Source of the DNA: Pseudomonas juntendi
GTDB taxonomy: Bacteria > Pseudomonadota > Gammaproteobacteria > Pseudomonadales > Pseudomonadaceae
NCBI RefSeq assembly: GCF_009932375.1
Contig: NZ_BLJG01000089.1
Coordinates: forward strand, 1-51,672
Length of the DNA: 51,672 nucleotides
Direction: 5' to 3'
This document shows, one piece after another, positions 1-11,601 of this stretch. Below the pieces are notes generated by a model that saw only the letters and a program-made list of their open reading frames with translations, was not told the origin of the DNA and did not search any database. The position numbers and the translations under genes were made by a program. The stretch's first letter is position 1. The number at the start of each line of letters is the position of its first letter.

Positions 1-543
1 GTTTATGGAGCGGATACGCAACATACAACGCCAATCTGACCATCCGGGGAATCTAATCGCCTGTAGTACTTCGCTGTGGCGTGGACAAATGCAAGTGCCC
101 GATGCTTGGTGAATACGATGCCAATAAGCTGAGCCGCACTCCAGAATGTCCTCTCTGACGCAGCTCTCGCAATACCTAAACGAGGCGTGTTGGAGGAAAC
201 GCGATGCTGTAATGCCCAAGGCCATCTTGAGGCCTGTACCTCGATTACCTCCCATTAGAACGGCAGCATCGCGGCCCTTCTCGTCGTCCAAAAAAGGCAG
301 AAAAAGCGGTAAAAGCGTGAAGCGCTCGATCAGCTCTCCTACAGAGAAGGCGCCTCTGAGACGTTCAGACAGAGCCTCTAAGCAGCACGGCAGGATGGAA
401 CCGCAGGTACGCGAGTAGCTACCGAACAGCTCTTGGCTGGTCGCTCGGTATCCCTGATTCGCTGCTAGCTTGTGATAGCGCACGGCCAGGCTATAGAGCG
501 ACTCATCCGGAAACGGCTGGGGGAAGAACAGAAGGTTAGCCAC
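1..543 (-). CDS. tnsD: TnsD/TniQ target-selection protein of the Tn7-like element, N-terminal 181 codons (runs off the left edge)
   Basis: Reading the minus strand from a GTG at 543 gives an unbroken frame to the window edge. It opens with the TniQ signature FFPQPFPDESLYSLAVRYHK (about residues 6-25) and contains a CCCH zinc finger at C125, C128, C153 and H156, with YWHRIHQ between the pairs. From memory, Tn7 TnsD uses C124/C127/C152/H155, the same spacing. TnsD proteins bind the glmS 3' end and recruit TnsC, sending the element to attTn7. The start is supported by AGGGGAG nine bases upstream. It lies 24 nt after the tnsC stop, in the same operon. The element really does sit at attTn7, which fits a glmS-specific TnsD rather than another TniQ type. 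The C-terminal DNA-binding part is not visible. Confidence 0.9.
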   Translation of the reverse strand, partial: MANLLFFPQPFPDESLYSLAVRYHKLAANQGYRATSQELFGSYSRTCGSILPCCLEALSERLRGAFSVGELIERFTLLPLFLPFLDDEKGRDAAVLMGGNRGTGLKMALGITASRFLQHASFRYCESCVREDILECGSAYWHRIHQASGTCICPRHSEVLQAIRFPGWSDWRCMLRIRSIN

Positions 544-567
544 TGCCCTGAGCTCCCCTGCGTCAAA

Positions 568-2016
568 TTACCAGGAAGAATCCCTATCCACCCAGCCGCG
601 CTGTTCGAGCTGAGCCTGAAGGTCTTCGTCCTTCGAAAAATGCACGTTAGTTAACGCGCCGTCAGCAACCGGTACGACCGTACGACTCGGAGCCTTCGGC
701 ACCGATTTTTCCTTTGCTAGAGGTGAAGGTGCTATTGCGGTCTGTGTAAGTAGCGAAAGATGAGCCCGGTCCGCCCGGCGAGCCAAGTCGTAGCTCATCA
801 TCTGAGCGATTTGGTCTTTTGTAGGCATCATGTCCTCGAAATCAGCAATCTGAAGAGGATCACCGCTTCGAAGGGCCTCGATGGGCTTGTGCAAAAGCCT
901 CATTTGATTGTCATACACCTGCTGAAGCACGGCTGGCGTAATGGCGTCGATTCCTTCCCAAATAACATGACGCTGCGCAAGCATAAGCAGTTTCGCTAGG
1001 AAATCTGTATTGCCCTGGGTGAGATCATAGATCTTGGACAGGAGGTCACTCGTCAGGGGAGCGCAAGATTCCGTCCAGTCATAGGCCCAGAGTTGGGACA
1101 CCAAGTGATGCCAAAACGGATCGTCTTCGCTGAAACGGTCAAAGGCGATTGGTCCCATCCCCGCCGCTCTTCGGGCATTACGCAACACACCAGAAAAAAG
1201 CGGAAGCATTGCGTTGGTCCCTACATAGACAAGCGGAACGCCCGCATCATTGGATAAAGTTACGAAGAAATTCAGTAACTTTTCCCGATCCTGCCCCCCT
1301 CGCGACGAGCAAAGATGCTGCATTTCATCAATTATCAAAGCACCGATAAAAAAGGTTTTGCACAGCTGACTGATGTGCTGGAGCATTACGCTGATGCTGT
1401 TGGCGGCACCGCCCCTGCGAGAGTATTTTTCGACACCTAACGCAGCGTCCAGTGCAGAGAAGAATGCTGCGCAAAAACCGCGCAACGAGCCATCGTGAGG
1501 GCACTCAATCTTTAGCCACACAACCTGGGTTTCGATGAGAATCGCGTCTTTATATCTGCTGTGACTGATCACCTGCGGATAAAGCCTTGCTATGGAATTA
1601 AGCGCTGTGGTCTTGCCCATACCACTCAAGCCAATCAGGGTCATCGTCTCAGCGGTGGACATGAATCCATGGCGCTTGGCATCTGCTGAGGAAGGCAATC
1701 GATGCCTAACAGATGAGGCCAACAGCGGATTGCGGCCCGAATAGCCGTAGCGGATCAGCTGGCTGAATAGGTCTTCGAGGCGCAAGTGGATTTCGAATGG
1801 AACCACAACATCTTTGAGCCGGTTGATCCCATGGCCGCGAAGCTTCGGTGGCAACGCTCGTTCGGCCTCGTCGGGCTTCGGCGGAAGGTTCCCAACACGC
1901 CTCACCACATCAACATCCGAGAGAATTCTAGGCAAGCATTCAATCAGCGGGTTGCCATCATATTGAGGCATGCCTGTAGGAATATATTCTGCGGGGGAGA
2001 AGGTCAAATCGTTCAT
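568..2016 (-). CDS. tnsC: TnsC AAA+ ATPase, transposition regulator
   Basis: A 482-residue AAA+ ATPase of the TnsC/TniB type. A Walker A motif, GLSGMGKTT, is at about residues 129-137 and a Walker B, ALIIDEMQHL, has its acidic pair at D230-E231. In Tn7, TnsC assembles on target DNA marked by TnsD and activates the TnsA/TnsB transposase in an ATP-dependent way. Length is in the usual range for Tn7 TnsC (about 550) and its relatives. The ATG overlaps the tnsB stop by four bases (ATGA), so translation is probably coupled. tnsD follows after 24 nt. All core motifs are intact, so nothing suggests inactivation. Confidence 0.93.
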   Translation of the reverse strand: MNDLTFSPAEYIPTGMPQYDGNPLIECLPRILSDVDVVRRVGNLPPKPDEAERALPPKLRGHGINRLKDVVVPFEIHLRLEDLFSQLIRYGYSGRNPLLASSVRHRLPSSADAKRHGFMSTAETMTLIGLSGMGKTTALNSIARLYPQVISHSRYKDAILIETQVVWLKIECPHDGSLRGFCAAFFSALDAALGVEKYSRRGGAANSISVMLQHISQLCKTFFIGALIIDEMQHLCSSRGGQDREKLLNFFVTLSNDAGVPLVYVGTNAMLPLFSGVLRNARRAAGMGPIAFDRFSEDDPFWHHLVSQLWAYDWTESCAPLTSDLLSKIYDLTQGNTDFLAKLLMLAQRHVIWEGIDAITPAVLQQVYDNQMRLLHKPIEALRSGDPLQIADFEDMMPTKDQIAQMMSYDLARRADRAHLSLLTQTAIAPSPLAKEKSVPKAPSRTVVPVADGALTNVHFSKDEDLQAQLEQRGWVDRDSSW

Positions 2017-4181
2017 GTCTCTGTCTCGCTACCCTCGCTGACTACCAGTTTCAGAAACGCCGCGCTTCTTGTGGAACTGGGCCTGCCGGTGACTGGCCTA
2101 GAATTTTCTCCCGCAAGGGGCGTGTGATCCACAACGCGTAGCTGATTCAGATCAGCGGTATGGGAATCGCGCTCGGTCTGAGCTTCGGTCGCACGCTTGG
2201 CACGTTTGTCCCGCTTGAAATCTGCATTCGATTTCGGGTCACCCTGTGCGGCACGTTTGGCTTTGGCCCGGTCAAGGATTTCCTCTTGCCGCCCCCTTAC
2301 CAGCGCCGCAGTATTGTCACTGTCATAACGGGCATCCGGCGATACTTGGTTCAAGACATGGACCATATCAAGAACCTCCTCCATACGGAGTCCACCATAT
2401 TTCTGCCGTTGCTGCGGTACAATAGTTAAAGCCTCAAAACCTGCTTCGGACTTGATCCAACAATTTTCAATAGAGTTAGGATCGTAGAATACTCGAACAT
2501 ACTTCGTCCGCAGATTGTGTGAGCGCTCCAACCACTCCTCACGCAAGGCTGTTTGACATGTATATTGGACGCCTTGGAAAACAATACCGCCTCGACTGAT
2601 ACGACACTCTTGAGAGGGCAGTAAAGCAATTTTCAACTCAGCCGGAGAAACCACTTTAGAATTGATAGGACTATTAGCTTTAGACCAATTCCAAACTGCT
2701 ATAGGCGTCGCTTCTATACCGTCGGCAATCATCTCGCGACTTAATAGGTGTGGTATGCGTAGGCTCTTATTGTGCGCCAAGACCCCTACAATAACCATTT
2801 CTGTGAACTCGTCGATATCCAAAATCGCATCGAGTTGGTAGTCCCTATCACCACGCTCCATTTTACGAGCATCTACTCCGCCTGGAACAAATTTCAAGTC
2901 CAGGTGTTCATTGATCAGACGGAAGCGGCTTTCGATGATCCCTTTCCAATCAGGCCTAAAGGGGGGCAAAATTTGCACCGCTAGTCCCAAGCTTTGCGAC
3001 AGCGTTGCCCCAGCCTCACTTAGAAGTTCGGCCCGGTCAGCAACAATTTCGACTGGCAAGTGCGAGCACGGCCAGTCAGCCTCATCTATTTCAACATTGT
3101 ATCGCTTGCAAAAATCGACCTTTGGGGTGCAAGCATTGTATATCGCGTGTCGAGCCCCATTCCAACTGGGACCCTCAAGGCCCACGTGAATCCCTACAAT
3201 CATTCTAGTAAAGGTATCGACGACCACATAAAGTATGGGGCGTCCTATGAGCCATAGCCTGTTAACGCGATGCACTAAATATACATCAGCGATGGTGGAA
3301 TCTATCTCATATCGATGGGTCGCACCCATCAGGCCTTGGGAAGCTGCGCCAACGATAGCACGATGATCTTTGTTGTATCGAACAGAACCGCCACGCACCT
3401 TAAGTTTATAAAGATCATCGAAAAAAAGCTTACCGTGATATCTGAGCTGGGTAGTAGTCGGGTAACTGCCGCGTACAATATTCCCTTTCGAGCCGTCTGG
3501 CAGAGTCTCTCTATAAAATTTGTTTAACATCCACTTATGTGCATCTTTCAGGGTGCCGCATTTGCCGCTAGCAACCCGCCCGTAAGCCAAACGGATATGA
3601 GAGAGATGGCGCGGTTCGAGCGTGATAGCACCACCATCATTGACAACGACACCACGATACTTACGCGGCCTACCGGGGATAATGCCTGAGGATCGATCCT
3701 TTTTCTTTCCCCGACCACCGCAAGCACTAGTGTTCCATAGAAACGCGTTAGGTGTCTGCCCCATGCTCCAGTAGCGGTATAGAAGCCGGTATATCTGTTT
3801 ACGCTCTACTCCTGCCTCTAGGGCATGCCTAGCAACCAGCTTTCCAAAACCCGGTCCAAGAATTTCCAAGGCGGAGCGATCTTCTACTAACCCTCTTATA
3901 AGGCTCCAGTTACGATTTCGGCTCGATTTTTCATTTTCACTAATTTCATCATCACTTCTGAGCAGATGTAAGGGCACCATTTCTCGACTTAAGATTGCGC
4001 GCCCTGCGTCAATATCGTCAATCAAAACGGACCGCTCGATCTGCCACGGCTTGCTGGGATTCGTACTCAGCTCAATCACAATTACAGAAGCATCATCTAT
4101 GCCTAAAATCCGAACCGCTTTTTTTAGTAGGCTAGGTTCTTCGCCAGGAGTGACAATGCTGTTGATTTTAAGATCAAGCAT
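2013..4181 (-). CDS. tnsB: TnsB DDE transposase
   Basis: A 722-residue retroviral-integrase-like transposase that cuts and joins the 3' ends of the element. The catalytic triad reads D294 (in EIDSTIADV), D382 (in EIVADRAEL) and E417 (in DWKGIIESRF). The spacings of 88 and 35 residues equal those of the Tn7 TnsB triad as I recall it (D273/D361/E396). The N-terminal 250 residues correspond to the region that binds the terminal repeats, and the C-terminal tail, rich in charged residues, corresponds to the part that contacts TnsC. The gene overlaps tnsA by 8 nt and tnsC by 4 nt. AT content is higher than in the neighbouring glm genes, consistent with transfer. Confidence 0.95.
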   Translation of the reverse strand: MLDLKINSIVTPGEEPSLLKKAVRILGIDDASVIVIELSTNPSKPWQIERSVLIDDIDAGRAILSREMVPLHLLRSDDEISENEKSSRNRNWSLIRGLVEDRSALEILGPGFGKLVARHALEAGVERKQIYRLLYRYWSMGQTPNAFLWNTSACGGRGKKKDRSSGIIPGRPRKYRGVVVNDGGAITLEPRHLSHIRLAYGRVASGKCGTLKDAHKWMLNKFYRETLPDGSKGNIVRGSYPTTTQLRYHGKLFFDDLYKLKVRGGSVRYNKDHRAIVGAASQGLMGATHRYEIDSTIADVYLVHRVNRLWLIGRPILYVVVDTFTRMIVGIHVGLEGPSWNGARHAIYNACTPKVDFCKRYNVEIDEADWPCSHLPVEIVADRAELLSEAGATLSQSLGLAVQILPPFRPDWKGIIESRFRLINEHLDLKFVPGGVDARKMERGDRDYQLDAILDIDEFTEMVIVGVLAHNKSLRIPHLLSREMIADGIEATPIAVWNWSKANSPINSKVVSPAELKIALLPSQECRISRGGIVFQGVQYTCQTALREEWLERSHNLRTKYVRVFYDPNSIENCWIKSEAGFEALTIVPQQRQKYGGLRMEEVLDMVHVLNQVSPDARYDSDNTAALVRGRQEEILDRAKAKRAAQGDPKSNADFKRDKRAKRATEAQTERDSHTADLNQLRVVDHTPLAGENSRPVTGRPSSTRSAAFLKLVVSEGSETET

Positions 4182-5073
4182 GATGGGAAACCTCGTTTGG
4201 CAGAGACAAAGCCGCTGACCTTTGATTCGGCCATACGTGCAACGGCTGCGACATGCTTATTATTTTCGAGGTAAGATCTGACTCTAAACGACCGTTCCAT
4301 AGCAGGTGATGGAAGAGGCGCTTTACCCCCATATATTCAATGTAAAGGTCACGAGACGCTTTATCCAAAAGAATTTTTAACGGTATTTGATCCGTCTTTG
4401 CCTCCTCAATGTATCCAAGCAAATTGCCGATGTTCTTCTCCGTCGGTAACGAGGGATGAATACTGGCGTATGTCCTGAGAATCTTGAGGTTCGCTAATTT
4501 TATCTTTGAGAGGTTTTCATGCAGGACCAGCTTCCAGTCCACCCCCCTCATTGCCCAGTATTTTTCTTCGATGGCTAGCTTTTCTGCTATTCGATTACGC
4601 GCCTGAAGATCAGCTTGCTCAAACTCTTTTCGGTATTTCACTGATCGAGCAGCTAGCCTTGTTTCGCCAGAGGAATCTAAGAAGGTAACGAGAAAGTCCG
4701 TCGTCATAACGACAGGTATTTGCGTGCCAGGATATACAGGGTGGCGACAGTTAATACTTGAGGCAATTGCTTGGGTCTCAGCCTGTGTCAGCAGAGGATA
4801 CTGCTCTCGGATATCGATGATCGAGGCATCGTGCTCAAGTACAGTTAAGTAATCTCGCTCTGCATTGGACAGCAGGTGGTGTGTGCGGTGAATTTTAACT
4901 CCCGCGATCATATGAGAGACACCCTTTGATTTGATCTCCCACACTTTGATCCATGGCTTATAGGAATCTCTGACTCCACACCCACGACCCGATTGAATTT
5001 TCTTATCTATTTTTGCCTGGGTCATCAGCTTGCGATGTGCAGCCTTGACCGGAGCTATGGGCATGGATGCCAT
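4174..5073 (-). CDS. tnsA: TnsA 5'-strand endonuclease
   Basis: A 299-residue TnsA. It cleaves the 5' ends of the transposon, making Tn7-type elements move by cut-and-paste together with TnsB. The restriction-enzyme-like core is recognisable: E72 (SNAERDYL), then HDASIIDIREQYPLL, then D126 (TTDFLV) and K146 (RSVKY), equivalent to the E-D-K active site. The C-terminal part corresponds to the winged-helix region that contacts TnsC. It is the first gene of the operon and the closest to the transposon right end. The start is uncertain: ATGs occur at codons 1, 4 and 17 and none has a strong Shine-Dalgarno sequence. The longest form is given. Confidence 0.92.
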   Translation of the reverse strand: MASMPIAPVKAAHRKLMTQAKIDKKIQSGRGCGVRDSYKPWIKVWEIKSKGVSHMIAGVKIHRTHHLLSNAERDYLTVLEHDASIIDIREQYPLLTQAETQAIASSINCRHPVYPGTQIPVVMTTDFLVTFLDSSGETRLAARSVKYRKEFEQADLQARNRIAEKLAIEEKYWAMRGVDWKLVLHENLSKIKLANLKILRTYASIHPSLPTEKNIGNLLGYIEEAKTDQIPLKILLDKASRDLYIEYMGVKRLFHHLLWNGRLESDLTSKIISMSQPLHVWPNQRSAALSLPNEVSHHA

Positions 5074-5249
5074 TGTTCGAGTCGCTCAAAATTGGGCGAC
5101 CCGCTCGACCGGGACGAGGACAGGTGTCGTGCACAGGGGACACCCCAGAGAGCGGGCTAAGCCAGGACAACAGTCACAGCGTTGGGTAGAGGATTGTCAC
5201 CCGAATCTCCAAGGCCTGGCTCCGGCCCGATGTGCGGTCAGAGCCTGCC

Positions 5250-5306
5250 TTGTGACAACCTTTATTACGTTGTGACAACCTTTATTGTTTTGTGACAACC
5301 TTTATT
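5250..5306. repeat. Three phased terminal repeats of the Tn7-like right end (probable TnsB binding sites)
   Basis: The 17-bp word TTGTGACAACCTTTATT occurs three times without mismatch at 5250-5266, 5270-5286 and 5290-5306, an exact 20-bp period of about two helical turns. It lies between tnsA and the transposon terminus, where Tn7R has its tandem TnsB sites. Read inward from the end, each unit is AATAAAGGTTGTCACAA. TnsB binding is inferred from position and arrangement. Confidence 0.88.
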
Positions 5307-5317
5307 ATTCAAAAACA
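5307..5317. mobile_element. Right terminus of the Tn7-like transposon
   Basis: The end of the element is placed at 5317, where the plus strand reads AAAAACA; read from outside this is the TGT terminus used by Tn7-family elements. It follows the third repeat directly. The next base is 22 bp from the glmS stop codon, which puts the centre of the 5-bp duplication 25 bp past the stop, the canonical Tn7 position. The element covers 1-5317 of this window; its left end lies outside. Confidence 0.8.
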
Positions 5318-5339
5318 CTGAAGTCCCCCCGCTCACGCG

Positions 5340-7175
<1,836 letters not shown>

Positions 7176-7178
7176 GAA

Positions 7179-7955
7179 TTATTGCTCCTGGCTGATCGCG
7201 GCACAGATCAGGTTGATGCCGCGGGCTTGAATGTGTTCGCGTGCCGCTGCGGGCAGGCGTTCATCTGTAATAAGGGTATGCACGCTGCCCCAGGGCAGCT
7301 CGAGGTTGGGGATCTTGCGCCCCACCTTGTCCGACTCGACCATCACGATCACTTCGCGGGCGACCTCAGCCATTACCCGGCTCAGGCCAAGCAACTCGTT
7401 GAAGGTGGTGGTGCCCCGCGCGAGGTCGATGCCATCGGCACCGATGAACAACTGGTCGAAATCGTAAGACCGCAGGACCTGCTCGGCGACCTGCCCTTGG
7501 AACGATTCGGAGTGCGGGTCCCAGGTTCCGCCGGTCATAAGCAGTACCGGTTCGTGCTCGACCTCGCTGATGGCGCGAGCCACATTCAACGAATTGGTCA
7601 TCACCACCAGGCCGGGCTGGCGGCCCAGTTCCGGAATCATAGCGGCGGTCGTGCTACCGCTATCGATGATGATCCGAGCATGCTCGCGTATACGCCCCAC
7701 CGCTGCACGGGCGATAGCCTTCTTGTAGGCAGAGACCGGTTGCGCAGGTTCGCTGAGCATTTCCTGCGGTACCGGTACTGCACCGCCGTAACGGCGCAGC
7801 AGCAGGCCGTTCGCCTCCAGCGCGGCAAGGTCCTTACGAATGGTCACTTCCGAGGTTTCGAAACGCTTGGCCAAGGCATCCACACTCACTTCGCCCAGCT
7901 CGCTGAGCATGGCCAGGATGTTGTGGCGGCGTTGAGGGGTGTTTCGTTTCGACAT
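7179..7955 (-). CDS. DeoR-family transcriptional regulator between glmU and glmS
   Basis: A 258-residue DeoR-type regulator. An N-terminal winged helix-turn-helix (about residues 8-60; RFETSEVTIRKDLAAL is the recognition part) is followed by a DeoRC sugar-phosphate sensor domain. That domain includes IIDSGSTTAAMI and LFIGADGID, typical phosphate-binding and effector segments. It overlaps neither neighbour and is 3 nt from glmS, suggesting control of amino-sugar genes or itself. The TTTCG-rich repeats at its start codon are a candidate operator. The effector cannot be read from the sequence; glucosamine-6-phosphate or a related sugar phosphate is a guess from context. Confidence 0.92.
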   Translation of the reverse strand: MSKRNTPQRRHNILAMLSELGEVSVDALAKRFETSEVTIRKDLAALEANGLLLRRYGGAVPVPQEMLSEPAQPVSAYKKAIARAAVGRIREHARIIIDSGSTTAAMIPELGRQPGLVVMTNSLNVARAISEVEHEPVLLMTGGTWDPHSESFQGQVAEQVLRSYDFDQLFIGADGIDLARGTTTFNELLGLSRVMAEVAREVIVMVESDKVGRKIPNLELPWGSVHTLITDERLPAAAREHIQARGINLICAAISQEQ

Positions 7956-7977
7956 GATCGGTTAAATTTCGTTTCGA
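7942..7977. promoter_or_regulatory. Candidate DeoR-type operator: two direct 11-bp repeats over the regulator's own start
   Basis: TTTCGTTTCGA occurs at 7942-7952 and again at 7967-7977, 25 bp apart. One copy lies within the first codons and one in the leader. The second copy extends into a partial dyad (TTTCGTTTCGAAA). DeoR/GlpR-type regulators commonly bind TTTCG-containing repeats, so autoregulation is likely. This is inference from motif and position. Confidence 0.5.
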
Positions 7978-8080
7978 AAGATAATGATTGCAATCAAAAC
8001 CTAAGATGAGCGATTCGTCAAGCTGTGCATAACTTTACTGGCGGCAATTTTTCTTTGGGGAGCGGCGGTGCGACAATCCG

Positions 8081-8147
8081 ACTTGCCCGCAAAGCCGGCA
8101 CCGCCATGTATGGCACCGGCTTTGCCGGTTTTCGCGGGCTTGCCCGC
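8081..8147. repeat. REP-like inverted pair between the deoR-type gene and glmU
   Basis: The 289-bp gap between the regulator and glmU contains inverted arms AAAGCCGG (8091-8098) and CCGGCTTT (8116-8123). These are flanked by TTGCCCGC and TTCGCGGGCTTGCCCGC, the latter with a 6-bp stem at 8134-8139/8142-8147. GCGGGCTTGCCCGC is a typical core of P. putida extragenic palindromes. The rest of the gap holds the regulator's leader and the glmU terminator. Confidence 0.6.
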
Positions 8148-8188
8148 TCGCACACTGGCCGCGCCTACACATCGGGTTGCATAGCGCA

Positions 8189-8221
8189 CAAAAAAGCCGA
8201 CTTACTCACATAGGTCGGCTT
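8189..8221 (-). terminator. Rho-independent terminator after glmU
   Basis: Stem AAGCCGAC (8194-8201) pairs with GTCGGCTT (8214-8221). On the minus strand a run of T follows (plus strand A run before 8194). It sits about 25 bp downstream of the glmU stop. Confidence 0.8.
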
Positions 8222-8244
8222 CGAGGAAAGCAGCTGTGGATAAA

Positions 8245-9612
8245 TCAGCTCTTCTTGATCTTCTCCGGCCGCTTCCAACCTGGGATGTTGCGCTGGCGTG
8301 CCCGGGCCACTGCCAGATCACCTGCTTCAACAGCCTGCGTAATGGTAGAACCAGCGGCGGTAGTGGCGCCGGCCTGGATTTCCACAGGCGCTACCAGCGA
8401 GTTGTTCGAACCGATGAATACATCCTCACCCATCACTGTCTTGAACTTGTTGGCACCGTCGTAGTTGCAGGTGATGGTGCCAGCGCCGATGTTGGTACGT
8501 GCGCCGATTTCGGCATCGCCCAGGTACGTCAGGTGGCCAGCCTTGGCACCCTCTCCAAGGTGAGCGTTTTTCAGTTCTACAAAGTTACCCACATGGGCTT
8601 TGGCATCCAGTACGCTGCCAGGGCGCAAGCGGGCAAACGGGCCGGCATCGCTGCCCTCGCCCATCACCGCACCTTCCAGGTGACTGTTGGCCTTGACCAC
8701 AGCCCCTTTGCGCAGGGTCGTGTTCTTGATTACACAGTTGGGACCGATCTGCACATCGTCCTCGATGACCACTTTGCCCTCGAGTACAACGTTGATGTCG
8801 ATCAGCACGTCACGACCGACGGTCACCTCACCGCGAACGTCGAAGCGCGCCGGGTCACGCAGGGTTACACCCTGGGCCATCAGGCGACGCCCTTCACGCA
8901 ACTGGTAGTGGCGCTCCAGCTCGGAAAGCTGGCGACGGTCGTTGGCCCCCTGCACTTCCATTGGATCGTGTGGCTGCTCGGTAGCCACCACCAAACCATC
9001 GGCCACCGCCATGGCGATGACGTCGGTCAGGTAATACTCACCCTGGGCGTTGTTGTTCGACAGACGACCCATCCAGTCAGCCAGGCGCGCCGCTGGCAGC
9101 GCCAGAATGCCCGTGTTGCCTTCGTTGATCGCTTTCTGCGCTTCGCTGGCATCCTTGTGCTCAACGATGGCGGTGACATTGCCTTGCTGATCGCGAACGA
9201 TGCGGCCATAGCCGGTCGGGTCCTCGAGGGTGACCGTGAGCAGGCCCAGTTGCTGGTCATTGGCCTTGGCCAGCAACCGCTGCAGGGTCTCCACTTCGAT
9301 CAGCGGCACGTCGCCGTACAGTACCAGCACAGTATCGGCAGTCAGCGCTGGCAGTGCCTGTGCAACGGCGTGGCCGGTACCCAGCTGTTTATCCTGCATG
9401 ACGAAATTCAGGTCATCGGCGGCCAGGCGCTCGCGGACCAGTTCGGCACCATGGCCAATGACCACATGAATACCTTGCGGCTGCAGCTGGCGCGCGCTGT
9501 GGATAACATGGCCGAGCATGGAGTTGCCGGCGACCGGATGCAGCACTTTGGGGAGCGCCGAACGCATGCGCGTGCCTTGGCCTGCGGCGAGAATAACGAT
9601 ATCGAGGGACAT
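8245..9612 (-). CDS. glmU: Bifunctional N-acetylglucosamine-1-phosphate uridyltransferase / glucosamine-1-phosphate acetyltransferase
   Basis: Acetylates glucosamine-1-phosphate and then couples it to UTP, giving UDP-GlcNAc. The 455 residues match the family length. The N-terminal Rossmann pyrophosphorylase domain begins with LAAGQGTRM and contains PKVLHPVAG. From about residue 250 a left-handed beta-helix of hexapeptide repeats carries the acetyltransferase site ([20 protein letters not shown] region). It lies 121 bp downstream of atpC, separated by a terminator, and upstream of the regulator and glmS. It therefore needs its own promoter in the atpC-glmU gap, which I could not define. Confidence 0.98.
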   Translation of the reverse strand: MSLDIVILAAGQGTRMRSALPKVLHPVAGNSMLGHVIHSARQLQPQGIHVVIGHGAELVRERLAADDLNFVMQDKQLGTGHAVAQALPALTADTVLVLYGDVPLIEVETLQRLLAKANDQQLGLLTVTLEDPTGYGRIVRDQQGNVTAIVEHKDASEAQKAINEGNTGILALPAARLADWMGRLSNNNAQGEYYLTDVIAMAVADGLVVATEQPHDPMEVQGANDRRQLSELERHYQLREGRRLMAQGVTLRDPARFDVRGEVTVGRDVLIDINVVLEGKVVIEDDVQIGPNCVIKNTTLRKGAVVKANSHLEGAVMGEGSDAGPFARLRPGSVLDAKAHVGNFVELKNAHLGEGAKAGHLTYLGDAEIGARTNIGAGTITCNYDGANKFKTVMGEDVFIGSNNSLVAPVEIQAGATTAAGSTITQAVEAGDLAVARARQRNIPGWKRPEKIKKS

Positions 9613-9662
9613 TACTGGCTACCAATCCTGGGCGGTCAGCTGCGTGACCAAAATAGAAATTC

Positions 9663-9696
9663 GGAAAAAGAAAAAGGGTAGCCGAGGCTACCCTTT
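9663..9696 (-). terminator. Terminator of the atp operon
   Basis: Stem AAAGGGTAGC (9673-9682) pairs perfectly with GCTACCCTTT (9687-9696). On the minus strand the hairpin is followed by a T-rich tract (plus strand GGAAAAAGAAAAAG at 9663 onward). It lies 38 bp past the atpC stop. Confidence 0.9.
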
Positions 9697-9733
9697 AACT
9701 CAATCGCACTGGCAGTAAGCGGCCTGGGCCGGA

Positions 9734-10153
9734 TTACTTGCCTCTGCGCATTTGCTGGACAGTACGCAGCTGAGCAGCCGCCTCGGCCAGACGTGCGGCT
9801 GCAGCGCCGTAGTCGAAGTCCGAGCCTTTAGTGTTCAGCGCGTTCTCGGCAGCCTTGAGGGCTTCCTGAGCCTGAGCTTCGTCCAGGTCGGCAGCACGTT
9901 GCACGGTGTCGGCAAGAACCTTCACCATGTTCGGCTGCACTTCGAGGAAGCCACCGGAGATGTAGAACACCTCTTGAGTGCCACCCTGCTTGGTCAGCGT
10001 GATCGGACCTGGCTTGAGATTGGTGATCAGCGGCGCGTGGCCTGGAGCGATACCCAGATCGCCCAGGTTGCCGTGCGCTACTACCATCTCGACCAGGCCG
10101 GAGAAGATTTCTCCTTCCGCGCTGACGATGTCGCAATGGACTGTCATAGCCAT
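9734..10153 (-). CDS. atpC: F1Fo ATP synthase epsilon subunit
   Basis: The 139-residue epsilon subunit of the F1 central stalk, linking gamma to the c-ring and inhibiting ATP hydrolysis through its C-terminal helices. [17 protein letters not shown] begins the N-terminal beta-sandwich, followed by [14 protein letters not shown] and [10 protein letters not shown]. The C-terminal helical hairpin is alanine-rich (residues about 90-135). It is the last gene of the operon, 44 nt after atpD and just before the terminator. A second ATG at codon 3 is a possible alternative start. Confidence 0.97.
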   Translation of the reverse strand: MAMTVHCDIVSAEGEIFSGLVEMVVAHGNLGDLGIAPGHAPLITNLKPGPITLTKQGGTQEVFYISGGFLEVQPNMVKVLADTVQRAADLDEAQAQEALKAAENALNTKGSDFDYGAAAARLAEAAAQLRTVQQMRRGK

Positions 10154-10197
10154 CTGCTTGCCTCAACCTGATTAGCGCCCCTTGCGGGGCGCCGGGA

Positions 10198-11601
<1,404 letters not shown>

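Noticed and set aside
146..418. A 90-codon plus-strand open frame in the left edge region
   Set aside because: It lies opposite the recognisable tnsD coding sequence.
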